The notes: a model not told the origin generated them from the sequence alone. DNA of 64,000 nt from VAXT01 sp963728535 (GCA_963728535.1 CAVSKK010000001.1:248001-312000); one strand, 5' to 3'. Counted from the first letter of the stretch, positions 1-8,257 are shown. A program made the numbers and translations.

Positions 1-2
1 AC

Positions 3-3000
3 GGGTCGGGATCCTTTCGCATGGGGCGAGTCATTTCGGGTTCCACTTCCGAGGCCCAGCAGGCGACGATCTTTGCGCCCGGTGACACCGTGACGGTGAT
101 TGGAGCGTGGTGGAAGCTAGGTCTCACCGATGGCATCAAGATCTCGGTCAACGGGGGGGCGTTCTCGCAACTGACAAATGGCGGGACCTCGCAACCCGAG
201 GGTGACACCTTCGATCTCGGTCAGCGCGGCTACTCGGCTCAGGACTTCGCCGACTCGGACATCCTCTGGGCAAGCTTCGGCACTGGGGCGCTGACAAACG
301 CCGACTCTGCTGCGATCGCAGCTTGGGGGAACGAAACGCCCGGAACCTGGAGCTATCCACCGCTGGCAGGGGCGACTGCGGCCTGGAGCGCCGACACGGC
401 CGCCCACCAGAAGCCCCTACCCTCGGCAGGTCCGCGTCTACAAGGGCTCCAGGCCGCCTACTATGACAACCCGAATTTGGCCGGTCGCCCGAAGGCACTC
501 CAGAATGATTCGGGGATCAGCTTCTACTGGGGCGATGGCGGGCCGGCGAACGTCTGCCCGGATCCTGCGCACTGCAGTAACTTCTCGATCCGCTGGAGCG
601 GCTACCTGAAGGTAGTAACAGGCGGCAGCTACCGCCTTTCGACGGTCGCCGACGCACAAGGGACAAACGTGACCTTGGACGGCACCTCGTTGATCAGCGC
701 CTGGGGGCAAACGGGCAACAATCAGCTCGACTCCCAGCCAATCACGCTCACACAGGGCCTGCACAAGCTCGTTGTGGAGTACCACAAGCTGACAAGTGCC
801 ACAGCCCAAATGCATCTGCGCTGGTCGTGCAGCGCCTGCGGGATAAACGAGATTGTCCCCTCGTTGTCTCTGCGACCGGCCTGGTTCAACCAGACATCGT
901 CTGTCTCGCCCGCCGGGCGGACATCCTTCTCGCACTTCCCGAGCCCAGCGAACGCGCGCTCCGACTATTCGTTGTCGCGACTCCTCGACGGGACGAACGT
1001 GATCTCGAGCGTCTCCTACGACAGCTACGGTCGCATCACGCAGAAGGTGATGCCGAAAGGGAACGTTTCTCGAACGATCGATGGCAGCGGCAACCTCCAA
1101 GGATCACCCCTTGCGCCGTACGCGAAGAACTACGCTTACTACGGCCCAGGCGAGACTGCAAGCTTGCCTGCGGCCTGCGGAGGCGGAGCCCCCATCGACC
1201 AGGCGCAGCAGCCTAAATCGACAAGCCAGGACGGCATCGCGACGACGACCCTCGTTTACGACGCCGCAAGCCGCGAGGTCGCCAAGACCAAGAACGTCGG
1301 AACGACCTGCTCGAGCTACAACAGCGAGGGCAGGCTCACGTCAACGAAGGCCCCCGGAGACGCGCAACAGACCACGTTTACCTACGATCCGTCGGGGGCC
1401 CAGCGGACGGCGGCAGACGCCTCCGGAACGCTCACCTCCGAGTACGACGAGCAGGGGCGGCTCAAGCGCTCGATCGACTCCTTCGGCGCAGACGCAATCT
1501 TCACTTACGACTCCGAAAGCAACATGACGCAACGGCAAGCAGCTGCCGGGCCGCTAATTCCCGGCCCGGTTTACGCGACGAACTCCGTCTACGACGTCGC
1601 GGGCAGGCCCACGAGACTGACGGATCCGGCCGGGCGCAACTACACCTTCTTCTACGACAAGCAAGGCCGCCTGAAGGCGACCTGGTACGAGGCCAACCAC
1701 ACCTTCAGCTGGAACGACTACGGTGCCGCCGGCTCGCTGGCCGCCGTTTACAACCGCCACGGAGACCTATCGGCGCCGCTGCCATCGAGCGTCCCGGCCG
1801 ACGCGAGCCCCCTTGCCGACTTCGCGTACAGCTACGAGCAAGACGCGAAGAAGACGCAGCAGACGCGAACCGGCGGCGGCCTCGCGACGGAGATCGAGAG
1901 CTACCGCTACGACGGGCTCGGGCGGATGGATGCTTTCACGCTCCCAGACGGCACCCCCCGACGCTACAGCTTCGACGTCGATTCGAACCGGACGCAGATC
2001 ACCGAGAACGGGCAGATCCCCCCCGCCGCGAGCTACGTCTATGCCGCAAACGGCACCGACCAGCTGACCTCGGCGAGCGAGTCTGGCCTGCCGCGGAGCT
2101 TCGCGTACCGCCTCGACGGGGAGATGACCTCACGCGGGGCCGACACACTCACGTGGGACGGTTGGGGTCGCCTGACAGGGGGCACCTTTGCCGGCCCGAC
2201 GATTGTTTCGTACGGCTTCGACCCGGCCGGGTTCCGGCGCCAGCGGGACGCCGCCGGAACGACGACCCGCTACCTGCACGGCGGGATGTTCGAAACGACG
2301 CCCGCCGGCGCAATTACACTCACCGATGTCGACGGAGCCGCGGGCGACCTTGCGCACTTCGCAGGTCCTCCGACGACCGGAAGCACGGTCACCTACCTTT
2401 TCTACAACGGGCACGGCGATCTGGCCGCAGAGGCTAATTCCGCAGGAACGCGGACGAGCTCTTACACATACGACCCGTTCGGTGCGCCGAAGCAGACACA
2501 GCCCGCTAACAAGGCGGTTGAGCGTTGGACGGGCCGGTGGGACAAACAGCTTGATACTGCGACCGCGCTGATCGAGATGGGTGCGCGGCCCTATGACCCA
2601 AAGCTTGGCCGGTTCCTCAGCATCGATCCGATCGACGGCGGCTCTCTAAACAGTTACGACTACGCCCTTCAAGATCCAATTAACGCCTATGACCTTGACG
2701 GCCGGTGCTCCAAAGAGAGGTGCGGACGATTTTCAGGTCGGGGCATGGCTCTGCGCAGCAGAATCAAGTACACCCGCGAACGACTTGAACAGACAATGGA
2801 CAAACATGGAGATGAATACTTTGGTCGGAAAGCTAGCAAGAAAAAGGATATGCCGGAATGGGCTGGCATCATCAACCACACAGTCGTTCATGGACTTATT
2901 TTTCGCATAACACCGCGTTCGAGTAAGACTCCTTCGATCGGCTTTGTCAAAAACATTGGCGGGAGGTCCTTTGTGGCTATGTTTGACGCGAAAACTGGAG

Positions 3001-3077
3001 AGCTTTCTCAGGCCCGCCTTACTCGCGGAGCACAGCTTCGCAAGTATCTCGGTTTGGCAAGGGCGTTTGAGAAATGA
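3..3077 (+). CDS. RHS-repeat polymorphic toxin with PA14 domain, 5'-truncated by window edge
   Basis: The reading frame is open to the left edge with no stop, so the first ATG at 21 is probably internal and the N-terminus lies outside the window. From that ATG, residues 1-110 are beta-rich and end like a LamG/concanavalin module; residues about 140-270 match a PA14 carbohydrate-binding domain (AAYYDN start, GSYRLSTVADAQ, HLRWS end). Residues 320-870 are YD/RHS repeats (many YDxxGR units), followed by the RHS core signature RPYDPKLGRFLSIDP and NSYDYALQDPINAYDLDG (about 855-894). The last ~125 residues after DLDG are unrelated to the repeats, basic and encoded by visibly AT-richer DNA, as expected for a swappable toxin tip. 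The tip has no motif I can name. RHS proteins form a beta-cocoon shell that holds a C-terminal toxin used in contact-dependent competition; that role is family knowledge. The gene overlaps the next by ATGA. Confidence 0.9.
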   Translation, partial: GSGSFRMGRVISGSTSEAQQATIFAPGDTVTVIGAWWKLGLTDGIKISVNGGAFSQLTNGGTSQPEGDTFDLGQRGYSAQDFADSDILWASFGTGALTNADSAAIAAWGNETPGTWSYPPLAGATAAWSADTAAHQKPLPSAGPRLQGLQAAYYDNPNLAGRPKALQNDSGISFYWGDGGPANVCPDPAHCSNFSIRWSGYLKVVTGGSYRLSTVADAQGTNVTLDGTSLISAWGQTGNNQLDSQPITLTQGLHKLVVEYHKLTSATAQMHLRWSCSACGINEIVPSLSLRPAWFNQTSSVSPAGRTSFSHFPSPANARSDYSLSRLLDGTNVISSVSYDSYGRITQKVMPKGNVSRTIDGSGNLQGSPLAPYAKNYAYYGPGETASLPAACGGGAPIDQAQQPKSTSQDGIATTTLVYDAASREVAKTKNVGTTCSSYNSEGRLTSTKAPGDAQQTTFTYDPSGAQRTAADASGTLTSEYDEQGRLKRSIDSFGADAIFTYDSESNMTQRQAAAGPLIPGPVYATNSVYDVAGRPTRLTDPAGRNYTFFYDKQGRLKATWYEANHTFSWNDYGAAGSLAAVYNRHGDLSAPLPSSVPADASPLADFAYSYEQDAKKTQQTRTGGGLATEIESYRYDGLGRMDAFTLPDGTPRRYSFDVDSNRTQITENGQIPPAASYVYAANGTDQLTSASESGLPRSFAYRLDGEMTSRGADTLTWDGWGRLTGGTFAGPTIVSYGFDPAGFRRQRDAAGTTTRYLHGGMFETTPAGAITLTDVDGAAGDLAHFAGPPTTGSTVTYLFYNGHGDLAAEANSAGTRTSSYTYDPFGAPKQTQPANKAVERWTGRWDKQLDTATALIEMGARPYDPKLGRFLSIDPIDGGSLNSYDYALQDPINAYDLDGRCSKERCGRFSGRGMALRSRIKYTRERLEQTMDKHGDEYFGRKASKKKDMPEWAGIINHTVVHGLIFRITPRSSKTPSIGFVKNIGGRSFVAMFDAKTGELSQARLTRGAQLRKYLGLARAFEK

Positions 3078-3718
3078 ATCGTAAGTTGGCCGGTCCGTTT
3101 TTGGAGCTAAACTTCTACAGCAAGAGCCGACCTGAATCGGAGACTTTCGCCGATTTAGCGCGTCACGCTCTGCGTGCAGGCGGACGAGCAACAGGCAAAG
3201 GACTCGGATATCCACGTGGTCAAAACGGCGAATGCGGCTTGTTTGGATCAATATCCGACGAACCTATCCAGGAGCTGCAGTTCTCGGAAGAGAACGCTTC
3301 GGAGTTGATCAGCGACTCCGACCTGTGCGTAATCCAACTTGAATTTGTTAACGCCTCGGGTATCTACGGTGACATGATGGAGAAACTGACTTACACGAGC
3401 ATTCCGGATGCAGCTATTGGGATCGATCGCCATCCGGTTGCGATTTGGACCGACGGCCAAGCATTTGAATTCGACGAACAAGATTCACCAGATGCTGAAA
3501 AGTACGGCCTTCGGGCTTACGAGCGTTTCACAGACTTCTGTAGGATGCTTGACCCAGATTATGGTGCTATCACTGTTGAGGATACGATCCCGATTTCAAC
3601 GGAACTGTTATTGAATTCCAAATACACTGTTTTGCGGGACTTCTATGTTAGCCATAGGGGTGGAATAACGCTAGGGCCTGCGATTAAGAAAATGTCCCCT
3701 GGAGCATACATCGAGTGA
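3074..3718 (+). CDS. Candidate immunity protein for the RHS toxin tip
   Basis: This 214-residue protein has no family I recognise. Its start overlaps the RHS stop by 4 bp (ATGA), indicating translational coupling. It is acidic (many Asp/Glu, for example DEQDSPDAE), soluble, has no signal peptide or membrane segment, and its DNA is AT-richer than the surrounding genes, matching the toxin tip rather than the RHS core. A small acidic cytosolic protein directly after an RHS tip is the standard position of the cognate immunity protein, which neutralises a basic toxin. Function is therefore inferred from position and composition only; it could also be another orphan accessory protein. Confidence 0.7.
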   Translation: MNRKLAGPFLELNFYSKSRPESETFADLARHALRAGGRATGKGLGYPRGQNGECGLFGSISDEPIQELQFSEENASELISDSDLCVIQLEFVNASGIYGDMMEKLTYTSIPDAAIGIDRHPVAIWTDGQAFEFDEQDSPDAEKYGLRAYERFTDFCRMLDPDYGAITVEDTIPISTELLLNSKYTVLRDFYVSHRGGITLGPAIKKMSPGAYIE

Positions 3719-3947
3719 CCTGGGAAGCGGCGTGTACGTGTCTAACACGGCTTTATTCAATCCTCAGGCAAAAGGCGACAGCATGAGTGAAGAATGTCAA
3801 AGGGAGATTGCTGCCCTTCTTGCTCACGTACACGCTTAGAACGAGAAAGGGTCGTACTTCAACCCTAGGCACGCCGGACGCCCGAGGTCTAGCATTCCTA
3901 CGAAGTGTCTGAAAGACCCTCGCCACCAGCAGTGGAATCAATCTCTA

Positions 3948-4365
3948 CCGCTCCTTTACGATGCCGCGGAGGATCAGGGTGGACGCGCGCAACTAGAGGA
4001 GATCGAGCGAGAATTCGGCAGCCGTGTCGCGCACATCGTCGAGGGCTGTACAGACACCGACATCAGTCCGAAACCGGCGTGGAGGCCGCGCAAGGAGGCT
4101 TATGTTCAAGCGCTCGCTTCACACGATGCCTCCGTGCGTCTCCCTAGCCGACAAGCTCTACAACGCTCGCGCGATCCTGCTCGACTATCGAAGCCTCGGT
4201 GACGAGCTCTAGGAACGGTTCGACCCGGAATCCGACCAGCTCTGGTACTACCCCGCGCTCGTCTCAGCTTTTCGCGAGACAACCAGGGTCCGCTTGTCGA
4301 CGAGCTCGACCGGTCGTCACGGAACTCGAGCAGGCTGTCACAGGCATGCAGGGATCGACCTAGGC
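3948..4365 (+). pseudogene. Decayed HD-domain (SpoT-like hydrolase) gene
   Basis: Pieces of an HD-domain phosphohydrolase can be read across two frames: LLYDAAEDQGG, IEREFGSRVAHIVEGCTDTD and PKPAWRPRKEAYV in one frame (to about 4130), then SLADKLYNARAILLDYRSLGDEL in another (about 4140-4209), a TAG stop at 4210, ERFDPESDQLWYYPALVSAF after it, and VVTELEQAVTG in a third frame. The metal-binding His of the HD motif reads Tyr (LLYDA instead of the usual LLHDA). The N-terminal part is absent; the upstream same-frame sequence has a stop at 3837. At least two frameshifts and one nonsense codon make this a pseudogene. The 230 bp between the immunity gene and this remnant hold nothing else I can support. 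Confidence 0.8.
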
Positions 4366-4442
4366 CGCGAGCGACGAAGGAGGCCACGACGCAAGTCGGC
4401 CAGCGATGCGGCGCCGGTGAAGAAACCCTTTGGTTGCGCTGC

Positions 4443-5153
4443 CTACCCTGGCTCCTCGTGGTTAGCCGAGCCGTCCTCCAATCCCATCGATTCAACGGCT
4501 TCTAAGAGGAGCCGTTCTACTCGAGCGAGCTCTGCAGCGACGTTGTCTCGACGCTCGCGTGTCGAACTAATCGCCTCGATCGTCTGCTGTCCTTGGTGTA
4601 GGGCTGCGAGTTCGTTACGAAGTTCGTTCAACCGGAGCTCAAGAAGTCGCGGGGCGTCGACGTCGAGTCTGTAGACGCCTGGCTTTGCTCCTCGGGTAAC
4701 AACCGGCGAGCGGGAGATCTGTGTCAGGAAGCTCGCGCGCGGATCACGCCCGCCGACTTCGTAACCCGCCTTCGTCACAAGCGAAAACCACGTCGCGTGG
4801 TGGATAGGAGCGAGCGGATCCTTCCTAGTAGCGAGGACCCGAACGGCAACCGCTCGGATCGCGGCACCCCGAAGCTTGCTGCTTGAAGCCTGTTTTTCAT
4901 CTGGGCTAAGCGGCGTTGAGCGTGGAAGCAACTGCAGGTGCTGTTCAGCGGGGATCTCCTGACCGGTCAGCTGGGAAAGGAGGGCAATTCGATCGCGGAG
5001 TTCGGCTTCTGCTGTCTCGGCTTGAGCGAGTTCGATGCGAAGAGCTGCTACACGTCGCTTGATCTTCCTCAGGTTCCGTGCGAGCCGTGCTCCCTCGGCA
5101 AGGGCCGCACGCTGAAGTCGCCGGCCGTGCGCCGTGTGCTCAGGAGTCGCCAC
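4443..5153 (-). CDS. Coiled-coil protein with central winged-helix-like segment
   Basis: A 236-residue protein of unknown function. Residues 20-65 form a predicted coiled coil (heptad-like Leu/Ala/Glu/Arg pattern with RNLRKIKRRVAALRIELAQAE), residues 66-95 are a polar linker, and residues 96-163 resemble a winged-helix/HARE-HTH-like fold (AIRAVAVRVLA, IHHATWFSLVTKAGYEVGG, SFLTQISRSPVVTRG, GVYRLD). Residues 168-225 form a second coiled coil. A DNA-binding or nucleoid-associated role is a guess from this arrangement. It is read away from the RHS block and lies next to a pseudogene, so it may belong to the same accessory region. The start at 5153 is the first ATG of the frame. Confidence 0.55.
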   Translation of the reverse strand: MATPEHTAHGRRLQRAALAEGARLARNLRKIKRRVAALRIELAQAETAEAELRDRIALLSQLTGQEIPAEQHLQLLPRSTPLSPDEKQASSSKLRGAAIRAVAVRVLATRKDPLAPIHHATWFSLVTKAGYEVGGRDPRASFLTQISRSPVVTRGAKPGVYRLDVDAPRLLELRLNELRNELAALHQGQQTIEAISSTRERRDNVAAELARVERLLLEAVESMGLEDGSANHEEPG

Positions 5154-5486
5154 GCGAGCTGATCCTTCTTGCTTTCAGCGGCGGTGTCCACTTGTGCGAA
5201 GGCCGAGCCTGTGGAGTACCCGCACTCGAAGCCCACAAAGGGCATCTGCCCAGCGTCGAAGTGGGGAGGACACTGTGGGAAATCGACGTATCCGCCGCTC
5301 TTTCCGATGAGTTCGCGCCTGTGGATGACGCCGTAGCTGTGGAAACAGCGATCTCTGTAGATCAAAAAGAAGGGCTACAGAGAGGTTCGTGTCGTCCGAC
5401 CGAGGTCCTAATCTTGGAGATTGAGATCCAACTCGGTGGGCTCTTCGGGATCGGCTCGAAGTGGCTGTCGGAGGAAGAAAGGAACG
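5154..5486. other. Intergenic region before the DyP gene
   Basis: No gene can be assigned confidently in these 333 bp. A minus-strand ORF (5069-5365, 98 residues, starting MIYRDRCFHSYGVIH) has a protein-like composition but overlaps the 5' end of the coiled-coil gene by 85 bp and has no family I recognise. A purine-rich Shine-Dalgarno stretch (GGAGGAAGAAAGG) at 5470-5482 precedes the DyP ATG. Confidence 0.35.
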
Positions 5487-6944
5487 ATGGCACAGGCCAA
5501 AGGAATACTGCCGCGGGGCGAAGACAAGGAAGTGCTCTACAAGAACCCGCAGATGTGCGGGTACTTCATCGCCGTCAGATTGGACCCCGCGATCGATCGA
5601 GAGCGGGCAGAAGCCTGGCTCGCCGAGGTGGGCGGTTATGTCGATGCGCTCGTCGAACGACTTCCGGCGAGACCGGGTCAGGAGAAGGGTGACAAGGTCG
5701 CAGCTGTTGCCGTCGGCTTCGCTCCGAGCTTCTTCGTCAGGGACGGCGCGCCCCGCTTTGAGCCGCCGCTCGAGCCACCTGCTGCCTTCGCGCCGGACGC
5801 AGCGCCGATGATGCCGAACGCAACGGCGCCGCTCGCGAACACGCCGCTTGTCGAGGGCGAGGTCTTCTTCTACGTCGCCTCGGTCTTCGAGGCTCGTGTG
5901 AACGCGTTCATCTCCGCGATTGCGCGAATGCAACCGAATGTCGTCTCCGTCACCTTCGACCGCGGCTACCAGCGGGTCGACGACACCGAGCCCTTCGGTT
6001 ATGCGGACGGCCTCCGGAACATCCGCCGCGAGGAACGCTCCGATCACGTCTTTGTTGACCGAGACGAGCGCAACCTGGAGGAGCCTGGTTGGGCAGAAGG
6101 CGGGAGTTACATGGTGTTCATCAAGATGCAGCAGCACCCTGACGCGTTCGCGCTGCTCCAGGACGACGCCACCCGCGACGCTGTCATCGGCCGGACCAAG
6201 GAAGGCGAGCGCCTCGACCTCGCAGGGCAAAGCGTCGATCCGAAGAAGGAGCCAGTCGAACCGGTTCCCAATCTCCCAGCCTCGTCCCATGTGGGAAAGG
6301 TCGGACCCCGCGGCAAGCATGACGACACGCAGATCTTCCGTCGCGGCCTTCCCTTCATCGAGACCTCCGCCAATGGCCAGCCGCGGGTTGGACTCAACTT
6401 CTGCTCCTTTCAGGCCTCGCTCGAACAGTTCGATGTGGTGTTCAACGACTGGGCGATGAATGCCCGTTTCCCCGTGGAGGGAGCCGGTGCAGATGCTCTC
6501 CTCGATCCGACGCGGCAGCCACCGCTGACGACAATCGAGAAAGTCGGGTTCTTCTTCGTGCCTCCGTTCGCAGAGGAAGGCCTCGCCGCAGCGGTCTTCG
6601 TCAAGGAGAGAGAGCCCCGGAGGCCGAAGGTTGGGCGGCTGGTCGTCCGCAAGCGGGTCGTCGACCGGAGTGACTCTTCTCGTCGCTTCGAGCGCGGAGG
6701 TTTTGTCTTCCAAGTGCTCGACTCCGACGGCCATCCTGTCGGCCCTCAGTTCGCTACCGATTCGACGGGTCGAGCAATCTGCCCCGAACGACTACAGATC
6801 GGGCAGAGCTACCTGCTCCAGGAAATCTCCTCGCCCGTCCCCAATGTGCAACTGCAGACAGTGCCCTTCACGATGGAGAGGCGCCGGCAGCAGCTTGTCG
6901 TCGTCAACGAAGTACCACCGAATACGCCGTATGGCACTACTTAG
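5487..6944 (+). CDS. DyP-type heme peroxidase with C-terminal SpaA/prealbumin-like domain
   Basis: A 485-residue protein. Residues 1-380 are a dye-decolorizing-peroxidase-type domain: the GxxDG distal motif is GYADG at 171-175 (Asp174 catalytic), the proximal heme ligand is probably His268 (SSHVGKVGPR), and a conserved Arg follows at 285/286 (TQIFRRGLPF). DyP enzymes use H2O2 to oxidise bulky substrates. Residues about 382-476 (FVFQVLDSDGHPV, FATDSTGRAIC, SYLLQEISSP, LVVVNE) look like a SpaA/Cna_B prealbumin-type beta domain, normally found on cell-surface proteins. That fusion is unusual because there is no signal peptide or Tat motif. The start at 5487 is preceded by GGAGGAAGAAAGG; the in-frame upstream start at 5421 encodes low-complexity residues and is unlikely. 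The long minus-strand ORF beneath it is a shadow. Confidence 0.85.
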   Translation: MAQAKGILPRGEDKEVLYKNPQMCGYFIAVRLDPAIDRERAEAWLAEVGGYVDALVERLPARPGQEKGDKVAAVAVGFAPSFFVRDGAPRFEPPLEPPAAFAPDAAPMMPNATAPLANTPLVEGEVFFYVASVFEARVNAFISAIARMQPNVVSVTFDRGYQRVDDTEPFGYADGLRNIRREERSDHVFVDRDERNLEEPGWAEGGSYMVFIKMQQHPDAFALLQDDATRDAVIGRTKEGERLDLAGQSVDPKKEPVEPVPNLPASSHVGKVGPRGKHDDTQIFRRGLPFIETSANGQPRVGLNFCSFQASLEQFDVVFNDWAMNARFPVEGAGADALLDPTRQPPLTTIEKVGFFFVPPFAEEGLAAAVFVKEREPRRPKVGRLVVRKRVVDRSDSSRRFERGGFVFQVLDSDGHPVGPQFATDSTGRAICPERLQIGQSYLLQEISSPVPNVQLQTVPFTMERRRQQLVVVNEVPPNTPYGTT

Positions 6945-7028
6945 TTGAGGTCTCTTCCATGACGAGATCGACCCGCGTCCAGGCCTTAGAGCGAAAACAT
7001 CGACCTGAGTGACAGGAGGTGAAAGCAA

Positions 7029-7271
7029 ATGCCACGAAACGAGCGACATGTAGTCCCGAATCCTGATGGCGGATGGGAGGTCAAGGCTCCGAAGGCCGAT
7101 CGGTCGTCGGGACACTTCGACCGCCAGTCCGAGGCCATCGACCGTGCTCGCCAGATCGTCGGAAACACTGGAGGCGGAGAGGTCGTCATCCACGATCGAG
7201 GCGGTCGCGTCCGCGACTCGGACACAGTCCCGCCAGGACGCGACCCCTTCCCGCCGCGCGACAAGAAGTAG
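7029..7271 (+). CDS. DUF2188 domain protein
   Basis: An 80-residue protein with the DUF2188 pattern: VVPNPDGGWEVKAPKADRSS, FDRQSEAIDRARQIV and GGGEVVIHDRGGRVRDSDTVPPG. The family consists of small single-domain proteins of unknown function, common in soil actinobacteria and proteobacteria. A strong Shine-Dalgarno (AGGAGGTGA) sits 8 nt before the ATG. It is followed by an intrinsic terminator at 7293-7316. It lies 84 bp after the DyP gene on the same strand and may be cotranscribed. Confidence 0.85.
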   Translation: MPRNERHVVPNPDGGWEVKAPKADRSSGHFDRQSEAIDRARQIVGNTGGGEVVIHDRGGRVRDSDTVPPGRDPFPPRDKK

Positions 7272-7279
7272 ATTCAACA

Positions 7280-7299
7280 CCCCCGCTACTGGAAAGGCC
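7280..7299 (+). repeat. 20-bp direct repeat, left copy (tRNA 3' end plus terminator stem)
   Basis: The sequence CCCCCGCTACTGGAAAGGCC is identical to 8238-8257. At the right copy it covers the last nine bases of a tRNA and the start of the following terminator stem. Here only those last tRNA bases remain, right after the DUF2188 stop codon. This looks like a duplicated attachment core. Confidence 0.7.
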
Positions 7300-7316
7300 T
7301 CGGATACGGGGCCTTT
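7293..7316 (+). terminator. Intrinsic terminator after DUF2188 gene
   Basis: AAAGGCC-TCG, loop GATA, CGG-GGCCTTT form a 10-bp stem (one G-T pair), followed by TCGTTT. It ends the DyP/DUF2188 transcript. Confidence 0.7.
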
Positions 7317-7417
7317 TCGTTTCGAGCCGACAACGAGTGAAGAAACCCTGAGGTCAGTACCGCAGCACCTTGGGTTTGGCTGCGCTGGTGAACCCCACCT
7401 TCAGTCGAAGGGAACAC

Positions 7418-7639
7418 ATGAGCAAGCTCGTCGAACTCCGGGAGTCCGGCAAGGGCCGGTCCGTCCGCCGTGGGCTGAAGTTCAACGCCTGGCTCCAGCG
7501 TCTCTGGGACTCGCCCTTCCGCGAGCGCGCGCAGAGCGCGGCTTGTGATCCGTACTGCAATCGGTCAGGCTCAAAGAAAGACCTAACAAGAGTCATCAGG
7601 GAAAGAGGAGCCCAATGCGCATCATCGTTGTGGGACTAG
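7418..7639 (+). CDS. Small hypothetical protein, doubtful
   Basis: A possible 73-residue protein starting MSKLVELRESGKGRSVRRG, with GAAGGGA 5 nt before the ATG. The first 30 residues are basic; the rest (ACDPYCNRSGSKKDL) has no recognisable domain, and the 3' end overlaps the start of the collagen-like gene by 25 bp in another frame. The real product could be shorter or absent. Included because the Shine-Dalgarno is reasonable. Confidence 0.3.
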   Translation: MSKLVELRESGKGRSVRRGLKFNAWLQRLWDSPFRERAQSAACDPYCNRSGSKKDLTRVIRERGAQCASSLWD

Positions 7640-8076
7640 CGATCGCCTTGTTCACTGCCAGCGGGGCGACTGCGGCATTCGTCGTTACAAGCGCGAACAT
7701 CAAGAACGGCACGATTCAACCAGTCGACCTGAGCGCGAAGACGAAGCGAGTGATGCGCGGTTCGAGAGGCCAAATCGGACCGACCGGGCCCCAAGGCGCC
7801 CAGGGAGAGCGCGGCCCGCAAGGCTCTCCGGGGGGCGTCCAGAACGTCGAGCAGGTACTGAGTCCAGTCGTTCAGATCAGCGATGGGCTCGAGGGCAGCG
7901 CGACCGCAACCTGCCCGACTGGGATGAGGCTTACCGGCGGCGGTTTCTGGGCATCGCATCCCACGCTTGCGGCGTACATCTCGCAGCCGTGGGGTCAGGG
8001 GTGGAAGGCAACGGCTTTCAACTTCGGGGATACCCTGCACGATCTTCGCGCTTATGCGCTATGCGCTTCGGGTTAG
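7615..8076 (+). CDS. Secreted protein with short collagen-like repeat
   Basis: A 153-residue protein. Residues 1-21 (MRIIVVGLAIALFTASGATA) are a signal peptide with a likely AxA cleavage site. Residues 22-48 (SANIKNGTIQPVDLSAKTKR) match the short motif that often precedes collagen-like stretches in actinobacterial secreted proteins. Residues about 51-73 contain seven Gly-X-Y triplets (GQIGPTGPQGAQGERGPQ). The C-terminal ~75 residues carry two spaced Cys (ATCPTG and ALCASG, possible disulfide) and a glycine-rich segment MRLTGGGFW. The ATG has AGAGGAG upstream. Likely exported; its function is unknown. It lies inside the segment bounded by the 20-bp repeats. Confidence 0.75.
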   Translation: MRIIVVGLAIALFTASGATAAFVVTSANIKNGTIQPVDLSAKTKRVMRGSRGQIGPTGPQGAQGERGPQGSPGGVQNVEQVLSPVVQISDGLEGSATATCPTGMRLTGGGFWASHPTLAAYISQPWGQGWKATAFNFGDTLHDLRAYALCASG

Positions 8077-8095
8077 ACCACCCTGCACCGGCGAC

Positions 8096-8119
8096 AAACT
8101 TTTGCCCAAACTTTTGCCC
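8096..8119 (+). repeat. Tandem 12-bp repeat, two perfect copies
   Basis: AAACTTTTGCCC occurs twice without a gap (8096-8107 and 8108-8119), 85 bp left of the tRNA fragment. Tandem short repeats next to a tRNA-derived core resemble arm-type integrase binding sites of integrative elements; no integrase gene is present in the window. Confidence 0.6.
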
Positions 8120-8204
8120 ACGTGGGCCGACCTGAGCTGATCTCACCTGACCGGAGGCGCCGCACGAGGCCGTATCTCACGTTGCCTGACCTAGCAACAG
8201 ACGT

Positions 8205-8246
8205 CTCATAACCCGGAGGTCGCAGGTTCAAATCCTGCCCCCGCTA
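8205..8246 (+). pseudogene. 3' fragment of a tRNA with CAT anticodon (Met-type)
   Basis: From the anticodon loop onward a tRNA can be folded: loop CTCATAA with anticodon CAT at 8207-8209, 3' anticodon strand CCCGG, variable AGGTC, T-arm GCAGG-TTCAAAT-CCTGC, acceptor 3' strand CCCCGCT and discriminator A; no CCA is encoded. The sequence 5' of the loop (CCTAGCAACAGACGT) does not pair with the anticodon stem and provides no D-arm or 5' acceptor strand, so the 5' half is missing. A break at the anticodon loop is typical of a tyrosine-recombinase attachment site. The identity Met rather than Ile (lysidine) cannot be decided from the fragment. Confidence 0.75.
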
Positions 8247-8257
8247 CTGGAAAGGCC
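8238..8257 (+). repeat. 20-bp direct repeat, right copy
   Basis: Identical to 7280-7299. It spans the last T-stem base, the acceptor 3' strand of the tRNA fragment and the first half of the terminator stem. Confidence 0.7.

Noticed and set aside
5175..6734. 519-codon minus-strand ORF under the DyP gene
   Set aside because: No domains, Arg/Glu-rich shadow; the plus frame has DyP motifs and a strong Shine-Dalgarno.
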